Source: CAYRVX01 sp964427875 (GTDB lineage Bacteria; Planctomycetota; Phycisphaerae; SM23-33). From it: a stretch of DNA of 64,000 bases. A model generated the notes under the pieces. That model ran no database searches, had not been told where the DNA came from, and saw only the letters and a program-made list of their open reading frames with translations. Of this stretch, positions 16,256 to 25,332 are shown in pieces (positions within the stretch are counted from its first letter, which is position 1; every line of letters begins with the position of its first letter). The stretch spans positions 1 through 64,000 of the forward strand of contig CAYRVX010000009.1 of the NCBI GenBank assembly GCA_964427875.1, given 5' to 3'. A program made the translations under genes and the position numbers.

Positions 16256-16483
16256 GTGAAGGTTACTTCCAAGGGACAGGTGACGATCCCCATCGAGATC
16301 CGCAGGAAACTGGGCATCCTGGCCGAAACGGAAGTCGAGTTCTCCGTCTCCCGCGACCGGGTCATCCTGCGGAAAGCCCGGGACAGCAAGAGGCGGGGGG
16401 CCAGGCTCATCGACTCCATGCGCGGCAGGGCGACAACGAAGATGTCCACCGATGAGATCATGGCCCTGACACGGGGTGAATGA
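16256..16483 (+). CDS. AbrB/SpoVT-type antitoxin (VapB-like)
   Basis: A 75-residue protein with a GTG start set by AGGAGA at 16244-16249. The N-terminus MKVTSKGQVTIPIEIRRKLG is a textbook swapped-hairpin AbrB DNA-binding domain. The basic C-terminal half should bind and block the toxin encoded next. Its stop overlaps the toxin start (ATGA), which supports translational coupling. The role as autorepressing antitoxin is inferred from the family and the gene pairing. Confidence 0.88.
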   Translation: MKVTSKGQVTIPIEIRRKLGILAETEVEFSVSRDRVILRKARDSKRRGARLIDSMRGRATTKMSTDEIMALTRGE

Positions 16484-16920
16484 TGGCCGAGATCATGGTG
16501 GACTCGAACGTCCTGCTGGACGTCCTGACGGAGGATGAGGAGTGGTTCGCATGGTCCGGCGAGGCCCTCGCGGAACACGCCGAGAGCCACACGCTGGTCA
16601 TCAACCCGATCGTCTACGCCGAGGTGTCCATCGGATTCGACCGCATCGAGGACCTGGAAGCGGCCCTGCCGGAAGCGGCGTTCCAGCGCAGGCGAATCCC
16701 CCCGGAGGCCGCCTTCCTGGCGGGCAAGTGCTTCGCGAGATATCGCCGGCGCGGGGGCGGCAGGCGCTCCGTCCTGCCCGACTTCTTCGTGGGCGCTCAC
16801 GCCGCGGTTGAGGGCATGTCCCTGATCACACGCGACGCCTCCCGCTACCGAACGTACTTCCCGCGGCTCAACGTGATTGCCCCCGATCGCCCGCCGCGAC
16901 GTGGGCGAAGAAGACCGTAG
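16480..16920 (+). CDS. PIN-domain ribonuclease toxin (VapC-like)
   Basis: A 146-residue PIN protein. The acidic active-site residues are recognisable: Asp8 (VDSNVLLDVL), Glu48 (VYAEVSIGF), Asp101 (LPDFFVGAHA) and Asp119 (LITRDASRY). VapC toxins cleave RNA, often initiator tRNA or rRNA, when the antitoxin is degraded; the target here is unknown. Translation may start at the overlapping ATG at 16480 or the next ATG at 16483. The gene completes a standard AbrB-PIN toxin-antitoxin module and looks intact. Confidence 0.88.
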   Translation: MMAEIMVDSNVLLDVLTEDEEWFAWSGEALAEHAESHTLVINPIVYAEVSIGFDRIEDLEAALPEAAFQRRRIPPEAAFLAGKCFARYRRRGGGRRSVLPDFFVGAHAAVEGMSLITRDASRYRTYFPRLNVIAPDRPPRRGRRRP

Positions 16921-17022
16921 AACGGGCAGACCCCATGTCGCTCGACCGCCCACGGGTCCCCCTTCCTCGACCGGTCACCCAATAGGGCGTCATGTACCCC
17001 CGGCCTTCACGCGAAGGCGCCT

Positions 17023-18549
17023 CTATCTCCTGCGTCGGCGGATTACGGTCAGGGCGCCCAGCGCCAGCAGCGCCAGCGTGGCGGGCTCGGGTACAACTTC
17101 GAGCGTCACCGCAGCGTCTGCATAATCGATGGTGAAGCGCAGGCCGTTGCCGAAGTCCAGGCCGCTGACCGCGTCGAAGGCTCCCTCGATCTGCGCGGCG
17201 ACGATGATGTCGAAGCTGTCGCCGAGTTCCGGCGTGAAGCCGTCGCGCAGTTCGACGGCCAGCGTGCCGCCGAGCCTTGCCGAACGGGTGACGCCCAGGG
17301 TGACAGGACCGGCGCCGTCCGCCCCTGGCAGTGTGAACGCGACGGTTCCACCGGCATGCTGATGGTAATCCCCTTCGATGTTCAGGAGACCGGTCGGGCG
17401 GACGAAGCCGTCGCTCGCGACGTTGCCGAGTATCCGACCGTCGCCGCGGAGCTCGCCGTTCGAATGGACTACCAGTGTGTTCGCTTCCGTTTCAGCAGGT
17501 CCTGAGCCAATAGTGACAGTGCCCCCGCTCATGTTGAGCTCTCCGGTGTGCCATATCTGGATCGCCTCGCCCACGGTCACCGCGCCGCCATTGGTGGCGT
17601 TGACGCAACTCCTGCCGCCCGGAAACCAATGGCTGCCGCCGATGTATAGAGACCCCTCGTGTGTCCACGTCGAGTTGGCTCCACGCACCGTGACGGTGCC
17701 CTCGGAGCCATCGTTGCTCCCGATGTAGAACCACGCGCTCGACACAACGGAGCCGCCGTTTTGGATGTCGAGCGTGCCCCTGCCCAGCCCGCCGACGCCG
17801 CTGACGCTGATGCTGGTGACGGTCAAGGTCGAACCAGCCCCATCGATCGTGACGAGGCCCTCGCTACCGGTTCCGCAGCCGATGAAAGCGTCCCATCTAC
17901 ACGAGACATTCGCACCGTTCCGGATTTCGAGCGCGCCCTTTCCGGAGCAACCGACTCGGAGGTCTCCGGTGCACGCCCAAACGCTGTCGGCTCCGTCAAC
18001 CGTCGCAGTGCCCTGCGAGTCGTGGAGGTCTCCGATGAACCCGGATCTGCTCAAGACGCTCCCACCGCTGCTGATGTTGAGCGTGCCCCTGCCCAAGTAG
18101 CCTACGCGCAGACGGTAGTTCCTCCATGTCGAGCCGGCACCTTCGACCGTAGCCGTGCCCTCCGAGTCGCTGTTCCACCCGAGGAAGCTATTGTCGCTGT
18201 GCATCCCTCCGCCGTTGCGAATGTCGAGTGTGCCGCAACCGGAGTAGCCGACGTAAAGATCGTTCTTGTCTTGGAAGGAGTGGACCAAAGACACAGAGGC
18301 CGCCGGCCCGTCGATGGTGACCGACCCGCCGTTGCTGCTGTAGACATCGGCGTGAGCCAGAGGCCCGCCGGAGCAGACAACAAGGTTGTCGTGCCTGTCG
18401 GGGCCGCCGTTCGGGTTCCAGTTGTTCGGGTCGAACCAATCGGTCCCATCCCCGCCGCCGTCCCATTCGCGGCTGACTGCCAGGGCGCCCGTGGTCAGAG
18501 CGGTTACCATGAGCAGTGCAATGACGCTGGCGGTCTGTCGATCCGTCAC
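17023..18549 (-). CDS. PEP-CTERM protein with autotransporter-like beta-helix repeats
   Basis: A 508-residue exported protein with AAGGAGGTG upstream of the ATG. A signal peptide (1-25) precedes a W-rich start (WDGGGDGTDWFDPNNW) and at least six repeats of about 50 residues built on GRGTLDIxNGGxV ... SEGTxTVxGAxSTW, the pattern of PEP-CTERM-associated autotransporter-like repeats that form a beta-helix. The C-terminus has the sorting signal VPEP, a hydrophobic helix (ATLALLALGALTVI) and an Arg cluster. PEP-CTERM proteins are processed by an exosortase and sent to the cell surface or exopolysaccharide; no exosortase gene is in this window. Confidence 0.92.
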   Translation of the reverse strand: MTDRQTASVIALLMVTALTTGALAVSREWDGGGDGTDWFDPNNWNPNGGPDRHDNLVVCSGGPLAHADVYSSNGGSVTIDGPAASVSLVHSFQDKNDLYVGYSGCGTLDIRNGGGMHSDNSFLGWNSDSEGTATVEGAGSTWRNYRLRVGYLGRGTLNISSGGSVLSRSGFIGDLHDSQGTATVDGADSVWACTGDLRVGCSGKGALEIRNGANVSCRWDAFIGCGTGSEGLVTIDGAGSTLTVTSISVSGVGGLGRGTLDIQNGGSVVSSAWFYIGSNDGSEGTVTVRGANSTWTHEGSLYIGGSHWFPGGRSCVNATNGGAVTVGEAIQIWHTGELNMSGGTVTIGSGPAETEANTLVVHSNGELRGDGRILGNVASDGFVRPTGLLNIEGDYHQHAGGTVAFTLPGADGAGPVTLGVTRSARLGGTLAVELRDGFTPELGDSFDIIVAAQIEGAFDAVSGLDFGNGLRFTIDYADAAVTLEVVPEPATLALLALGALTVIRRRRR

Positions 18550-18850
18550 GCCCCACCTCCTTCTGCCCGAGTGCCACGGACCTCACACTTCGGGCAAAAC
18601 CGGGACCCGTTAAGCTTTGAGAGCACTTCCCCTCGGAGGCGGCTCGGCCTGCAAAAGCAGCTCTCACTGTTCGGGAACTTGGCCGGGCGGCCTGGGCAGG
18701 AAGGGACGAGTGAGCGAGGTTCGCTCCTGCCCGAATGCGGATGAGCGTAGCTCCGCCGCTCCCCGAGCGTGCTAGAGCGCCATCCATTGTATCGCCGGAA
18801 ACGAATCTGTCAAGCAGAAAAACGCTTGTGCTCCCGAGGAAAGGAACTTG
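18550..18850. other. Divergent intergenic region with a structured element
   Basis: The gap between the PEP-CTERM gene and the beta-helix gene holds a compact imperfect cruciform at 18694-18732: an 8-bp stem GGGCAGGA/TCCTGCCC enclosing a GCGA/TCGC mini-hairpin. It lacks a T-tract, so a simple terminator is unlikely; a 5' leader structure or protein site is possible. No gene is supported. Confidence 0.4.
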
Positions 18851-18878
18851 TTGACGCCGGGCCGCCCGGGCGTAACTT
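18851..18878 (+). promoter_or_regulatory. Probable promoter of the beta-helix gene
   Basis: TTGACG (18851-18856), a 16-nt GC-rich spacer and TAACTT (18873-18878), about 35 nt before the ATG. The -35 is good and the -10 is modest. Confidence 0.45.
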
Positions 18879-18912
18879 GAGGGACTGGCGATCCAAGCGA
18901 AGGAGGCGTGTC

Positions 18913-20712
18913 ATGACGAAGAGGCTGATCGCCGTGGGCGTTGCGGCGTGGTGGGCGGCTGCGGGGCTCTGCGGCCCGGCCGGGGGCCAGCAGGAAGACG
19001 CATCCAGGGGCGGGAAGGTCCACGTCGAGCCGCCCACGCTTCACTGCGTGTCGGTTCGCTGGCCCGTTGTGGGCGACCGGAACGAGGACGCGGTCATCGA
19101 GGTGCAGTACCGCAAGCGCGGCCGGAAGCAGTGGAGGCAGGGCTATCCGCTGTTCCGCACGAGGCCCAACCCGCACGGCGAGAACCGCTCGAAGGTGCAC
19201 ACGGTCGCCGGCGGATGGATGTTCGCCGGGAGCGTCGTGAACCTCGAGCCCGACACCTCCTACGAGGTGAAGCTGCGCCTTCAAGACCCCGACGGCGGCG
19301 GGGCCGAAGAGACACTGAACGTGAAGACCTACGCCGAGCCGGCCGAGCCCGCCGGGCTCGCGGTCAGGCACGTCGTGCCGGGCACCGGCGGCGGCAGCGG
19401 CACGCGCGGCGAGCCGTTCAAGGGCCTGGATGCAGCCAACACGGCCGCCAAACCCGGGACGGTCTTCCTGCTGCACAAGGGAGTCTACGTCAAGGGGCAG
19501 TGCGCGGAGAACACCTGGACGATCGGGAGGTCGGGCCGGCCCGGCAAGCCGATCATCTACCGCGCCGCCGGGGACGGCGAGGCCGTCCTGGACGGCGGGG
19601 GCGACCTGCACACCAACGGCCGCCTCGTCAGCGCCAACGGCGCCAGGCACATCTGGTTCGAGGGGCTGAGGCTCCAGGGCCGCCAGTACGCGATCGTCGC
19701 GCACAAGGGCAGCCACTGGGTCATCCGCCGCTGCCGCTTTGGCAACGTGACCAAGGGCTTCACCGCCCATAACGGCGGGTACGACGAGTCGCGGCATCAC
19801 TACATCACGGACAACGAGTTCGTGGGCCCGACGGCCTGGCCGCGAACCAGGGGAATCGAGTCCTACAGCGCCGTCTACATGAGCGGGGCCGGCCACGTCG
19901 TCGCCTACAACCGGATGACGAACCTCGGCGACGGGATCCACGGCACCGGCTACGGGAGCCTCTCGGCCAGCGACTGGCACAACAACGACATCACCATCTG
20001 CACGGACGACGGGCTCGAGACCGACCACGCGGAGTTCAACATCCGCGTGTTCCACAACCGGATCCTCAACGTCGCTCACGGGATCACGTCGCAGCCCAGC
20101 CGCGGCGGCCCGATCTACATCTTCCGCAACCTCATCTGCAACGCGACGTATTCGCCGTTCAAGCTGCACAACCACACCACCGGCGTGCTGCTGTTTCACA
20201 ACACCTGCCTGAAGTGCCGCAACGCCTTCAACATCGTCCCGGCGGGCGAGACCGTCACGAACGTCCTGACACGTAACAACCTGTTCCTCTGTCACGGCGG
20301 GACGGGCCTCTACGTGGGAACGCCGAACATGAGGCAGTGCGACTTCGACAGCGACGGCTACGGGGGCTTCGATCGCTTCGCCGTCTGGAACCGGCGATTC
20401 AGCTACAAGACCATCGCCGACGCGAAGAAGGACGGCAAGGCATACAGCCGCAGCGGCGCGATCCGGATCGACACGAAGACCTGCTTCGCCGGCGGCCTGC
20501 TCCCCCCGGCCGACCCCAAGACGACCTGCAAGGCCGAGGAGATCGACGCGCGCCCGGCCAGGGACTCCGACGCCATCGACAGGGGCGTGGTCCTGCCGAA
20601 CTTCAACGACGACTACACAGGCAAGGCGCCGGACCTGGGCTGCTTCGAGTACGGCCGGGAAATCCCCCACTACGGCCCCCGGCCGGAGAGGAAAGCGGGC
20701 GAACGCCACTAG
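18913..20712 (+). CDS. Secreted right-handed beta-helix protein (pectate-lyase-like fold) with Fn3-like N-terminus
   Basis: A 599-residue exported protein. AGGAGG at 18901-18906 sets the start and residues 1-25 are a signal peptide. An Fn3-like domain (about 35-150, ending in NLEPDTSYEVKLRL) is followed by a long parallel beta-helix (about 160-560) with many short strand-turn repeats rich in N and H, e.g. HYITDNEF, VFHNRIL, IFRNLI. Such folds occur in polysaccharide lyases, glycosidases and mannuronan epimerase-like proteins. No specific catalytic signature was identified, so the substrate is unassigned. It ends 10 nt before a half-copy of an intergenic hairpin repeat also found at 54.4 kb. 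Confidence 0.82.
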   Translation: MTKRLIAVGVAAWWAAAGLCGPAGGQQEDASRGGKVHVEPPTLHCVSVRWPVVGDRNEDAVIEVQYRKRGRKQWRQGYPLFRTRPNPHGENRSKVHTVAGGWMFAGSVVNLEPDTSYEVKLRLQDPDGGGAEETLNVKTYAEPAEPAGLAVRHVVPGTGGGSGTRGEPFKGLDAANTAAKPGTVFLLHKGVYVKGQCAENTWTIGRSGRPGKPIIYRAAGDGEAVLDGGGDLHTNGRLVSANGARHIWFEGLRLQGRQYAIVAHKGSHWVIRRCRFGNVTKGFTAHNGGYDESRHHYITDNEFVGPTAWPRTRGIESYSAVYMSGAGHVVAYNRMTNLGDGIHGTGYGSLSASDWHNNDITICTDDGLETDHAEFNIRVFHNRILNVAHGITSQPSRGGPIYIFRNLICNATYSPFKLHNHTTGVLLFHNTCLKCRNAFNIVPAGETVTNVLTRNNLFLCHGGTGLYVGTPNMRQCDFDSDGYGGFDRFAVWNRRFSYKTIADAKKDGKAYSRSGAIRIDTKTCFAGGLLPPADPKTTCKAEEIDARPARDSDAIDRGVVLPNFNDDYTGKAPDLGCFEYGREIPHYGPRPERKAGERH

Positions 20713-20720
20713 CCGTCCTA

Positions 20721-20736
20721 TTCACCGCAGAGGCAC
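20721..20736 (+). repeat. Half-copy of the CACCGCAGAGGC intergenic repeat
   Basis: The 16 bases TTCACCGCAGAGGCAC match one arm of the inverted repeat at 54434-54508. The second arm is missing, so this is probably a decayed or truncated copy just after the beta-helix gene. Confidence 0.45.
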
Positions 20737-20777
20737 TTGTTACCGACGAATCCTGACCGAGGCCCTCGCGGCGGCCT

Positions 20778-20805
20778 TTGCGTCGAGGGCGGACTGGCCT
20801 ACCAT
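20778..20805 (+). promoter_or_regulatory. Probable promoter of the GH106-like/isomerase operon
   Basis: TTGCGT (20778-20783), a 16-nt spacer and TACCAT (20800-20805), about 34 nt before the chosen start at 20839. The -35 and spacing equal those of the promoter at 62378. Confidence 0.45.
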
Positions 20806-20838
20806 AGTCGCCGACGCTGCATGAGAAGAGGACGCCCC

Positions 20839-23800
20839 ATGGACCCCAGGCAGTTCGCCGATCCGGCGGCGGAGTATCGCGGTGTTACGCTGTGGATGCT
20901 GAACGACCGGCTGGAGCCGGCGGAGGTCGAGCGGCAACTCCGGGGGTTCCGCGAGGCGGGCCTGGGGGCCGTCATCACGCGCACGTTCGACGGGCTGGGC
21001 ACCGAGTATCTCAGCGAGGAATGGATGGCGATCCTTCAGCGGATCGTCGCCGTGGCCGCGGAGATCGGCATGCGCGTGTGGTTCCAGGCGGGCTACATGC
21101 CGAACGGCATTCCCGAGCTGCCGGAGCACCTGGAGGCGAAGGCACTCGTGGCCAGGCGGCGCGCCGAGCCGCCCGAGCCGGGCGACCGCACCGTGGCCGA
21201 ACGCGGCGAGAGGGTCTACGCCGAGCGCCGGCTCCACCACGTCCTGGACCTGCTCAGCGCCGAGGCCGGGCGGTCCTACGTCCGGCAGGCCTACGAGCGG
21301 ACGTACGGGCAGCGATTCGCCGACGCCCTCGGCCGGACGGTCCAAGCCGTCTGGGTCGACGAGCCGAGCTTCCTGCCGCCGATGCTGCCGTGGAGCGACC
21401 GGCTGGCCGGGCTCTACCGGCGGCGCTGGGGCGAGGAGATCGCCCCCCACGTGCCCGCGCTGTTCGCCCGCGTGGGCGACTTCCGAAGGGTCCGCCAGCG
21501 GTACTGGCGGACGGTCGTGGAGATGTTCCTGGAGGGCTACTTCGCGGAGGTCTCCGCGTGGTGCGAGGCCCACGGCCTGAAGTTCGCCGGCCACCTGATG
21601 GGCGAGGACACGCTGTTCTCGCAGGTTGCCTGGACGGGCTCGGCCATGCCCGCCTATGCCCGCATGCACATTCCGGGGATCGATCACCTCACGCGGTCGA
21701 TGACGTGGACGCACGGGGCGACGTGGGACTTCGCCGGCCCGCGGTTCCTCATCACCCCCAAGCAGTGCTCCAGCGTGGCTAACCAGACGGGCAGCCAGGC
21801 GGCCCTGGCGGAGATGTACGGCGTCAGCAGCCAGGGGCTCAGCTTCCGCGACCGCAAGCGGATCGGCGACTTCCTCGCCGTCGCGGGCATCAGCTTCCGG
21901 TGCCTGCACGGCTCGTTCTACTCACTTCGCGGGCGGCGGAAGCGCATCTACCCGCCGCACCTTTCGGCCCAGCAGCCGTGGTGGCCGGACAACCGCATCG
22001 TCGCGGACTACTTCGCCCGCCTGAGCTACGCGCTGCGGCAGGGGGCGTTCCAGGCCGACGTGCTGGTCATCCACCCGATCGAGTCGGCCTACTGCGTGTT
22101 CGATCCGCCGGCGTACGAGTTCGCCCGCCCCGATCGCGTCCCCGACGAGATCGCCGGACTGAACGCCAGCCTCGCGGCGTTGAGCGAGGACCTCATGAAG
22201 GTCCACCGGGGCTTCGAGTACGGCGACGAGGGCCTGCTCGCCCGGATGGGATCGGTCGCGGCCGGGCGCCTCGGCGTCGGCGAGATGACGTATCGGGCGG
22301 TGATCCTGCCATCGGTGATCTCGCTGCGAGAGAGCACCGTCGAGCTGCTGGGCGCCTGGCTCGACCGCGGCGGGCCGGTCCTGTCCGTCGGCGACCTGCC
22401 CACGCGGATCGACGGCATCGAGGACGAGCGCATAGAGGAGCTCAACCGGCGCGTCCGCAAGGTCGCCAACGAGCCCGGCGCCCTTGCCGCGGCCCTGGCG
22501 GAGGCCGTCCCGCCGGCCATCGAGGTCCGCGGCCTGGAAGGCCCCTGCGAGGACGTCTGGCTGCACGAGCGGAGCATCCCAGGCGGGCGTATCGTCTTCC
22601 TGGCGAACGTATCGCCCGACGCCGCCGCGGAGATCGAGCTGCGTCTCCGCCCCGCCGGCCGGCTGGAGGAGTGGGATCCGGCCGGCGGCGAGGTCCGGCC
22701 GGTCGCGCAGCGCGCGGACGGCGACGGGGTCGTCACCACGCTGTCGTTCGCCCCGGCGGGCTCGCGCCTGATCGTGCTTCGCCAGGACGAGCCGGTCGTC
22801 GAGACGGCGCGGCACACCGACCGGCCCGTCCGCTCGATCCCGCTGGCCGGCCCGTGGCGCATCCGGCGGCACGCGCCGAATGCCTGGACGCTCGACTTCT
22901 GCCGCCTGAGCAGGCCCGGCGGCGCCTTCACCGCGCCGATCCCCGTCATCGCCGCCCAGGAGCTGCTCACCGAGCAGGACTACCGCGGGCCCGTCGCCCT
23001 TCAGTTCACGTTCCAGGCCGATCTGGTCCCGCAGGACCTCCGCCTCGTCGTGGAGCAGCCCGACGCCTGCCGCATCACCGTCAACGGCCGCGAGGTCCGC
23101 TACGCCGGCCTGGAGCACTACGTGGACCGGTCTTTGCTCCCGATCGATATTGCCGCCGCGGCGCGGGTGGGCGAGAACATCGTCGAGATCGCCCGCGACT
23201 TCCAGCCGCTCGCCAAGCCCACGATCCCCCACGGGGGACGGTTCCAGAATCTCCCGGGCGTGGAGCTCGAGAACGTCTACCTCATCGGCGGCTTCGCCGT
23301 CACGGGTCGCATCTCCCCGCGCCCGCGGCGGCCTGCGTGCGCGCGCTACGAGCCCCGCTTCGTCCTCACACGCGAGCGGGACCTCTCCGGCGGCGATCTC
23401 CTGGCCGACGGCTACCCGTTCTATGCAGGCCGGCTAGGCCTGACCGGCTCCGTGGACCTGACGGGCGACGACTGCCGCCATCGGGCGGTGCTCGCACTGC
23501 CACAACTCCATGCCTGCGTGGCGAAGGTCCGCGTCAACGCGGGCCAGCCGCAGACGATCGCGTGGCCGCCGTACGTCGCGGAGATCACGCCGTTTGTCCG
23601 CCGGGGCCCCAACGACATCGAGATCGAGCTGACCAACACCCTGCGGAACCTCCTCGGGCCGCACCATCGCCCGTCCGGCGAGCCGGACAACGTCTGGGGC
23701 GAGATGGCCTTCTCCGGGCGGTGGTGTCCGGCGACGCGGCGCGGGGACGACCGGTGGTGGGAGCACCGCCGGCGCGAGACCGACGCCTGGACGGACGACT

Positions 23801-23856
23801 ACTTCTTCGTGCCGTTCGGCCCGGGCGCGGCCCCAGAGGTCCGCATCATTCGGTAG
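20839..23856 (+). CDS. GH106-like alpha-L-rhamnosidase-family protein, cytoplasmic
   Basis: A 1005-residue protein without a signal peptide. The N-terminal barrel opens with a tryptophan-rich strand (YRGVTLWMLND) followed by QLRGFREAGLGAVITRTFDGLGTEYLSEEW, seen here in two parts, which matches the GH106/rhamnosidase-like arrangement. Residues near 170-180 (VWVDEPSFLPP) supply a likely catalytic acid pair. The C-terminal third contains two beta-sandwich domains like those of GH2-type enzymes. The start at 20839 is used because AGAGGA lies 6 nt upstream; an ATG at 20821 is possible. It runs into the isomerase gene 13 nt later. Together they suggest cleavage of imported rhamnosides or related glycosides and isomerisation of the sugar, but the substrate is an inference. 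Confidence 0.7.
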   Translation: MDPRQFADPAAEYRGVTLWMLNDRLEPAEVERQLRGFREAGLGAVITRTFDGLGTEYLSEEWMAILQRIVAVAAEIGMRVWFQAGYMPNGIPELPEHLEAKALVARRRAEPPEPGDRTVAERGERVYAERRLHHVLDLLSAEAGRSYVRQAYERTYGQRFADALGRTVQAVWVDEPSFLPPMLPWSDRLAGLYRRRWGEEIAPHVPALFARVGDFRRVRQRYWRTVVEMFLEGYFAEVSAWCEAHGLKFAGHLMGEDTLFSQVAWTGSAMPAYARMHIPGIDHLTRSMTWTHGATWDFAGPRFLITPKQCSSVANQTGSQAALAEMYGVSSQGLSFRDRKRIGDFLAVAGISFRCLHGSFYSLRGRRKRIYPPHLSAQQPWWPDNRIVADYFARLSYALRQGAFQADVLVIHPIESAYCVFDPPAYEFARPDRVPDEIAGLNASLAALSEDLMKVHRGFEYGDEGLLARMGSVAAGRLGVGEMTYRAVILPSVISLRESTVELLGAWLDRGGPVLSVGDLPTRIDGIEDERIEELNRRVRKVANEPGALAAALAEAVPPAIEVRGLEGPCEDVWLHERSIPGGRIVFLANVSPDAAAEIELRLRPAGRLEEWDPAGGEVRPVAQRADGDGVVTTLSFAPAGSRLIVLRQDEPVVETARHTDRPVRSIPLAGPWRIRRHAPNAWTLDFCRLSRPGGAFTAPIPVIAAQELLTEQDYRGPVALQFTFQADLVPQDLRLVVEQPDACRITVNGREVRYAGLEHYVDRSLLPIDIAAAARVGENIVEIARDFQPLAKPTIPHGGRFQNLPGVELENVYLIGGFAVTGRISPRPRRPACARYEPRFVLTRERDLSGGDLLADGYPFYAGRLGLTGSVDLTGDDCRHRAVLALPQLHACVAKVRVNAGQPQTIAWPPYVAEITPFVRRGPNDIEIELTNTLRNLLGPHHRPSGEPDNVWGEMAFSGRWCPATRRGDDRWWEHRRRETDAWTDDYFFVPFGPGAAPEVRIIR

Positions 23857-23869
23857 AAGGGAGCACGCA

Positions 23870-25324
23870 ATGAAGATCGAGCGACGCAGGCCCCTGACGG
23901 CGAGGATCGGCGTATTCGGCGTGGGGCACGCGACGTACTGGGACCAGTTCCCCGGCCTCAGGGACGAGCTGCTGGGCCACCTGCGGGCCTTCGAGCAGCG
24001 CCTGGCGGGTCAGGAGTGCGAGGTGATGAGCTTCGGCCTTCTGGACGACGCAGCCGGGGCGTACGAGGCGACGAGGCGGATGGAGGCCGCCGGGCTCGAC
24101 CTGGTCTTCTGCGACATGCTCACCTACGCCCCGAGCAGCACGTGGGGGATCGTCTGCCGCCGGATCGACGCGCCCATCGTGCTCGTCGCACTCCAGCCGA
24201 TGGCGGCCATGGACTACCCCAGCGCGAGCACCTACATGCAGTTGGCCAACGACAACATCTGCTCGCTCCCGGAGTTCACGGGCGTGGCGGTGCGGATGGG
24301 CAAGCGCTGCCCCCCGGTGGTGATCGGCACGCTGGGCGACGAGGCCGCGTGGGCCCAGATCGCCGAATGGTGCCGCATCGCCCACGTCCTGCACGACCTG
24401 AACGGCGCGCGGATCGGCCAGATGGGCCACGTCCTGGAGGCCATGCTCGACATGCACACCGATCCGACCGCCCTGACGGCGCACTTCGGCGTGCACGCGG
24501 TCCAGACCGAGCCGGACGAGGTCCTCGCCCTGCTGCCTGCCGTGACGGATGCCGACGCCGACGCGAAGAGGCAACAGGTCCTCGAGTTCTTCGAGACGCC
24601 CGACCCTCAGAGCGACCCGATCACCCGCAAGCTCACGGCCGAGGACCTGACCGCAGCCGCCCGGGTCGCGGTGGCCCTGGAGAGGTTCGTCGACGCCCGC
24701 CGGCTCGACGGGCTGGCGTACTACTACGAGGGCCAGCCGGACTCCGAGGTCCGGCGGATGGTGGCGAACTTCATCGTGGGCAACTCGCTGCTGACGGCGG
24801 GCGGGTTCCCCATGTGCGGCGAGCTGGACCTCAAGACCTGCCTCGCCATGCTGATCATGGACCGCCTGGAGATCGGCGGGAGCTTCGCCGAACTGCACCC
24901 CGTGGACTTCAACGAGGGCTTCATCATGGTGGGTCACGACGGCCCGCACCACCTGAACGTCGCCGACGGGCGCCCGAAGCTCCGCAGCCTCGTCAAGTAC
25001 CACGGCAAGCCGGGCAGCGGCGCGTCGGTCGAGTTCCAGCTCAAGGCCGGGCCGATCACGATGCTCAGCATCGGCCAGACGTTCGACGGGCGGTTCAAGT
25101 TCGTGCTCGCCGAGGGGCAGAGCGTCCGGGGTCCGATCCCGCCGACGGGCAACACCAATACTCGCGGCTTCTTCCGCCCGGACCCGGTGACGTTCCTGAA
25201 GCGCTGGCTGGCCGAGGGCCCGACGCACCACTTCGCGCTCGGCGTCGGCCACCACGCCGGGACCATCGCAAAGGTCGCCGACTGCCTCGGCATCGACAGC
25301 GCGATCGTCTCGCCGGAGGCGTGA
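23870..25324 (+). CDS. L-fucose/L-arabinose isomerase-family protein (AraA-like)
   Basis: A 484-residue cytoplasmic enzyme of the aldose-ketose isomerase superfamily. The four expected metal ligands are visible: Glu in MCGELDLKTCLAM (about residue 322), Glu and His in DFNEGFIMVGHDGPHH (about 346-360) and His in HHFALGVGHHAG (about 450). Length is close to AraA. It follows the GH106-like gene by 13 nt with AGAAGGGAG before the ATG, so the two form an operon. The sugar may be L-rhamnose, L-fucose or L-arabinose; sequence alone does not decide. It ends 8 nt from the convergent DUF1080 gene. Confidence 0.82.
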   Translation: MKIERRRPLTARIGVFGVGHATYWDQFPGLRDELLGHLRAFEQRLAGQECEVMSFGLLDDAAGAYEATRRMEAAGLDLVFCDMLTYAPSSTWGIVCRRIDAPIVLVALQPMAAMDYPSASTYMQLANDNICSLPEFTGVAVRMGKRCPPVVIGTLGDEAAWAQIAEWCRIAHVLHDLNGARIGQMGHVLEAMLDMHTDPTALTAHFGVHAVQTEPDEVLALLPAVTDADADAKRQQVLEFFETPDPQSDPITRKLTAEDLTAAARVAVALERFVDARRLDGLAYYYEGQPDSEVRRMVANFIVGNSLLTAGGFPMCGELDLKTCLAMLIMDRLEIGGSFAELHPVDFNEGFIMVGHDGPHHLNVADGRPKLRSLVKYHGKPGSGASVEFQLKAGPITMLSIGQTFDGRFKFVLAEGQSVRGPIPPTGNTNTRGFFRPDPVTFLKRWLAEGPTHHFALGVGHHAGTIAKVADCLGIDSAIVSPEA

Positions 25325-25332
25325 GTTTCCGT

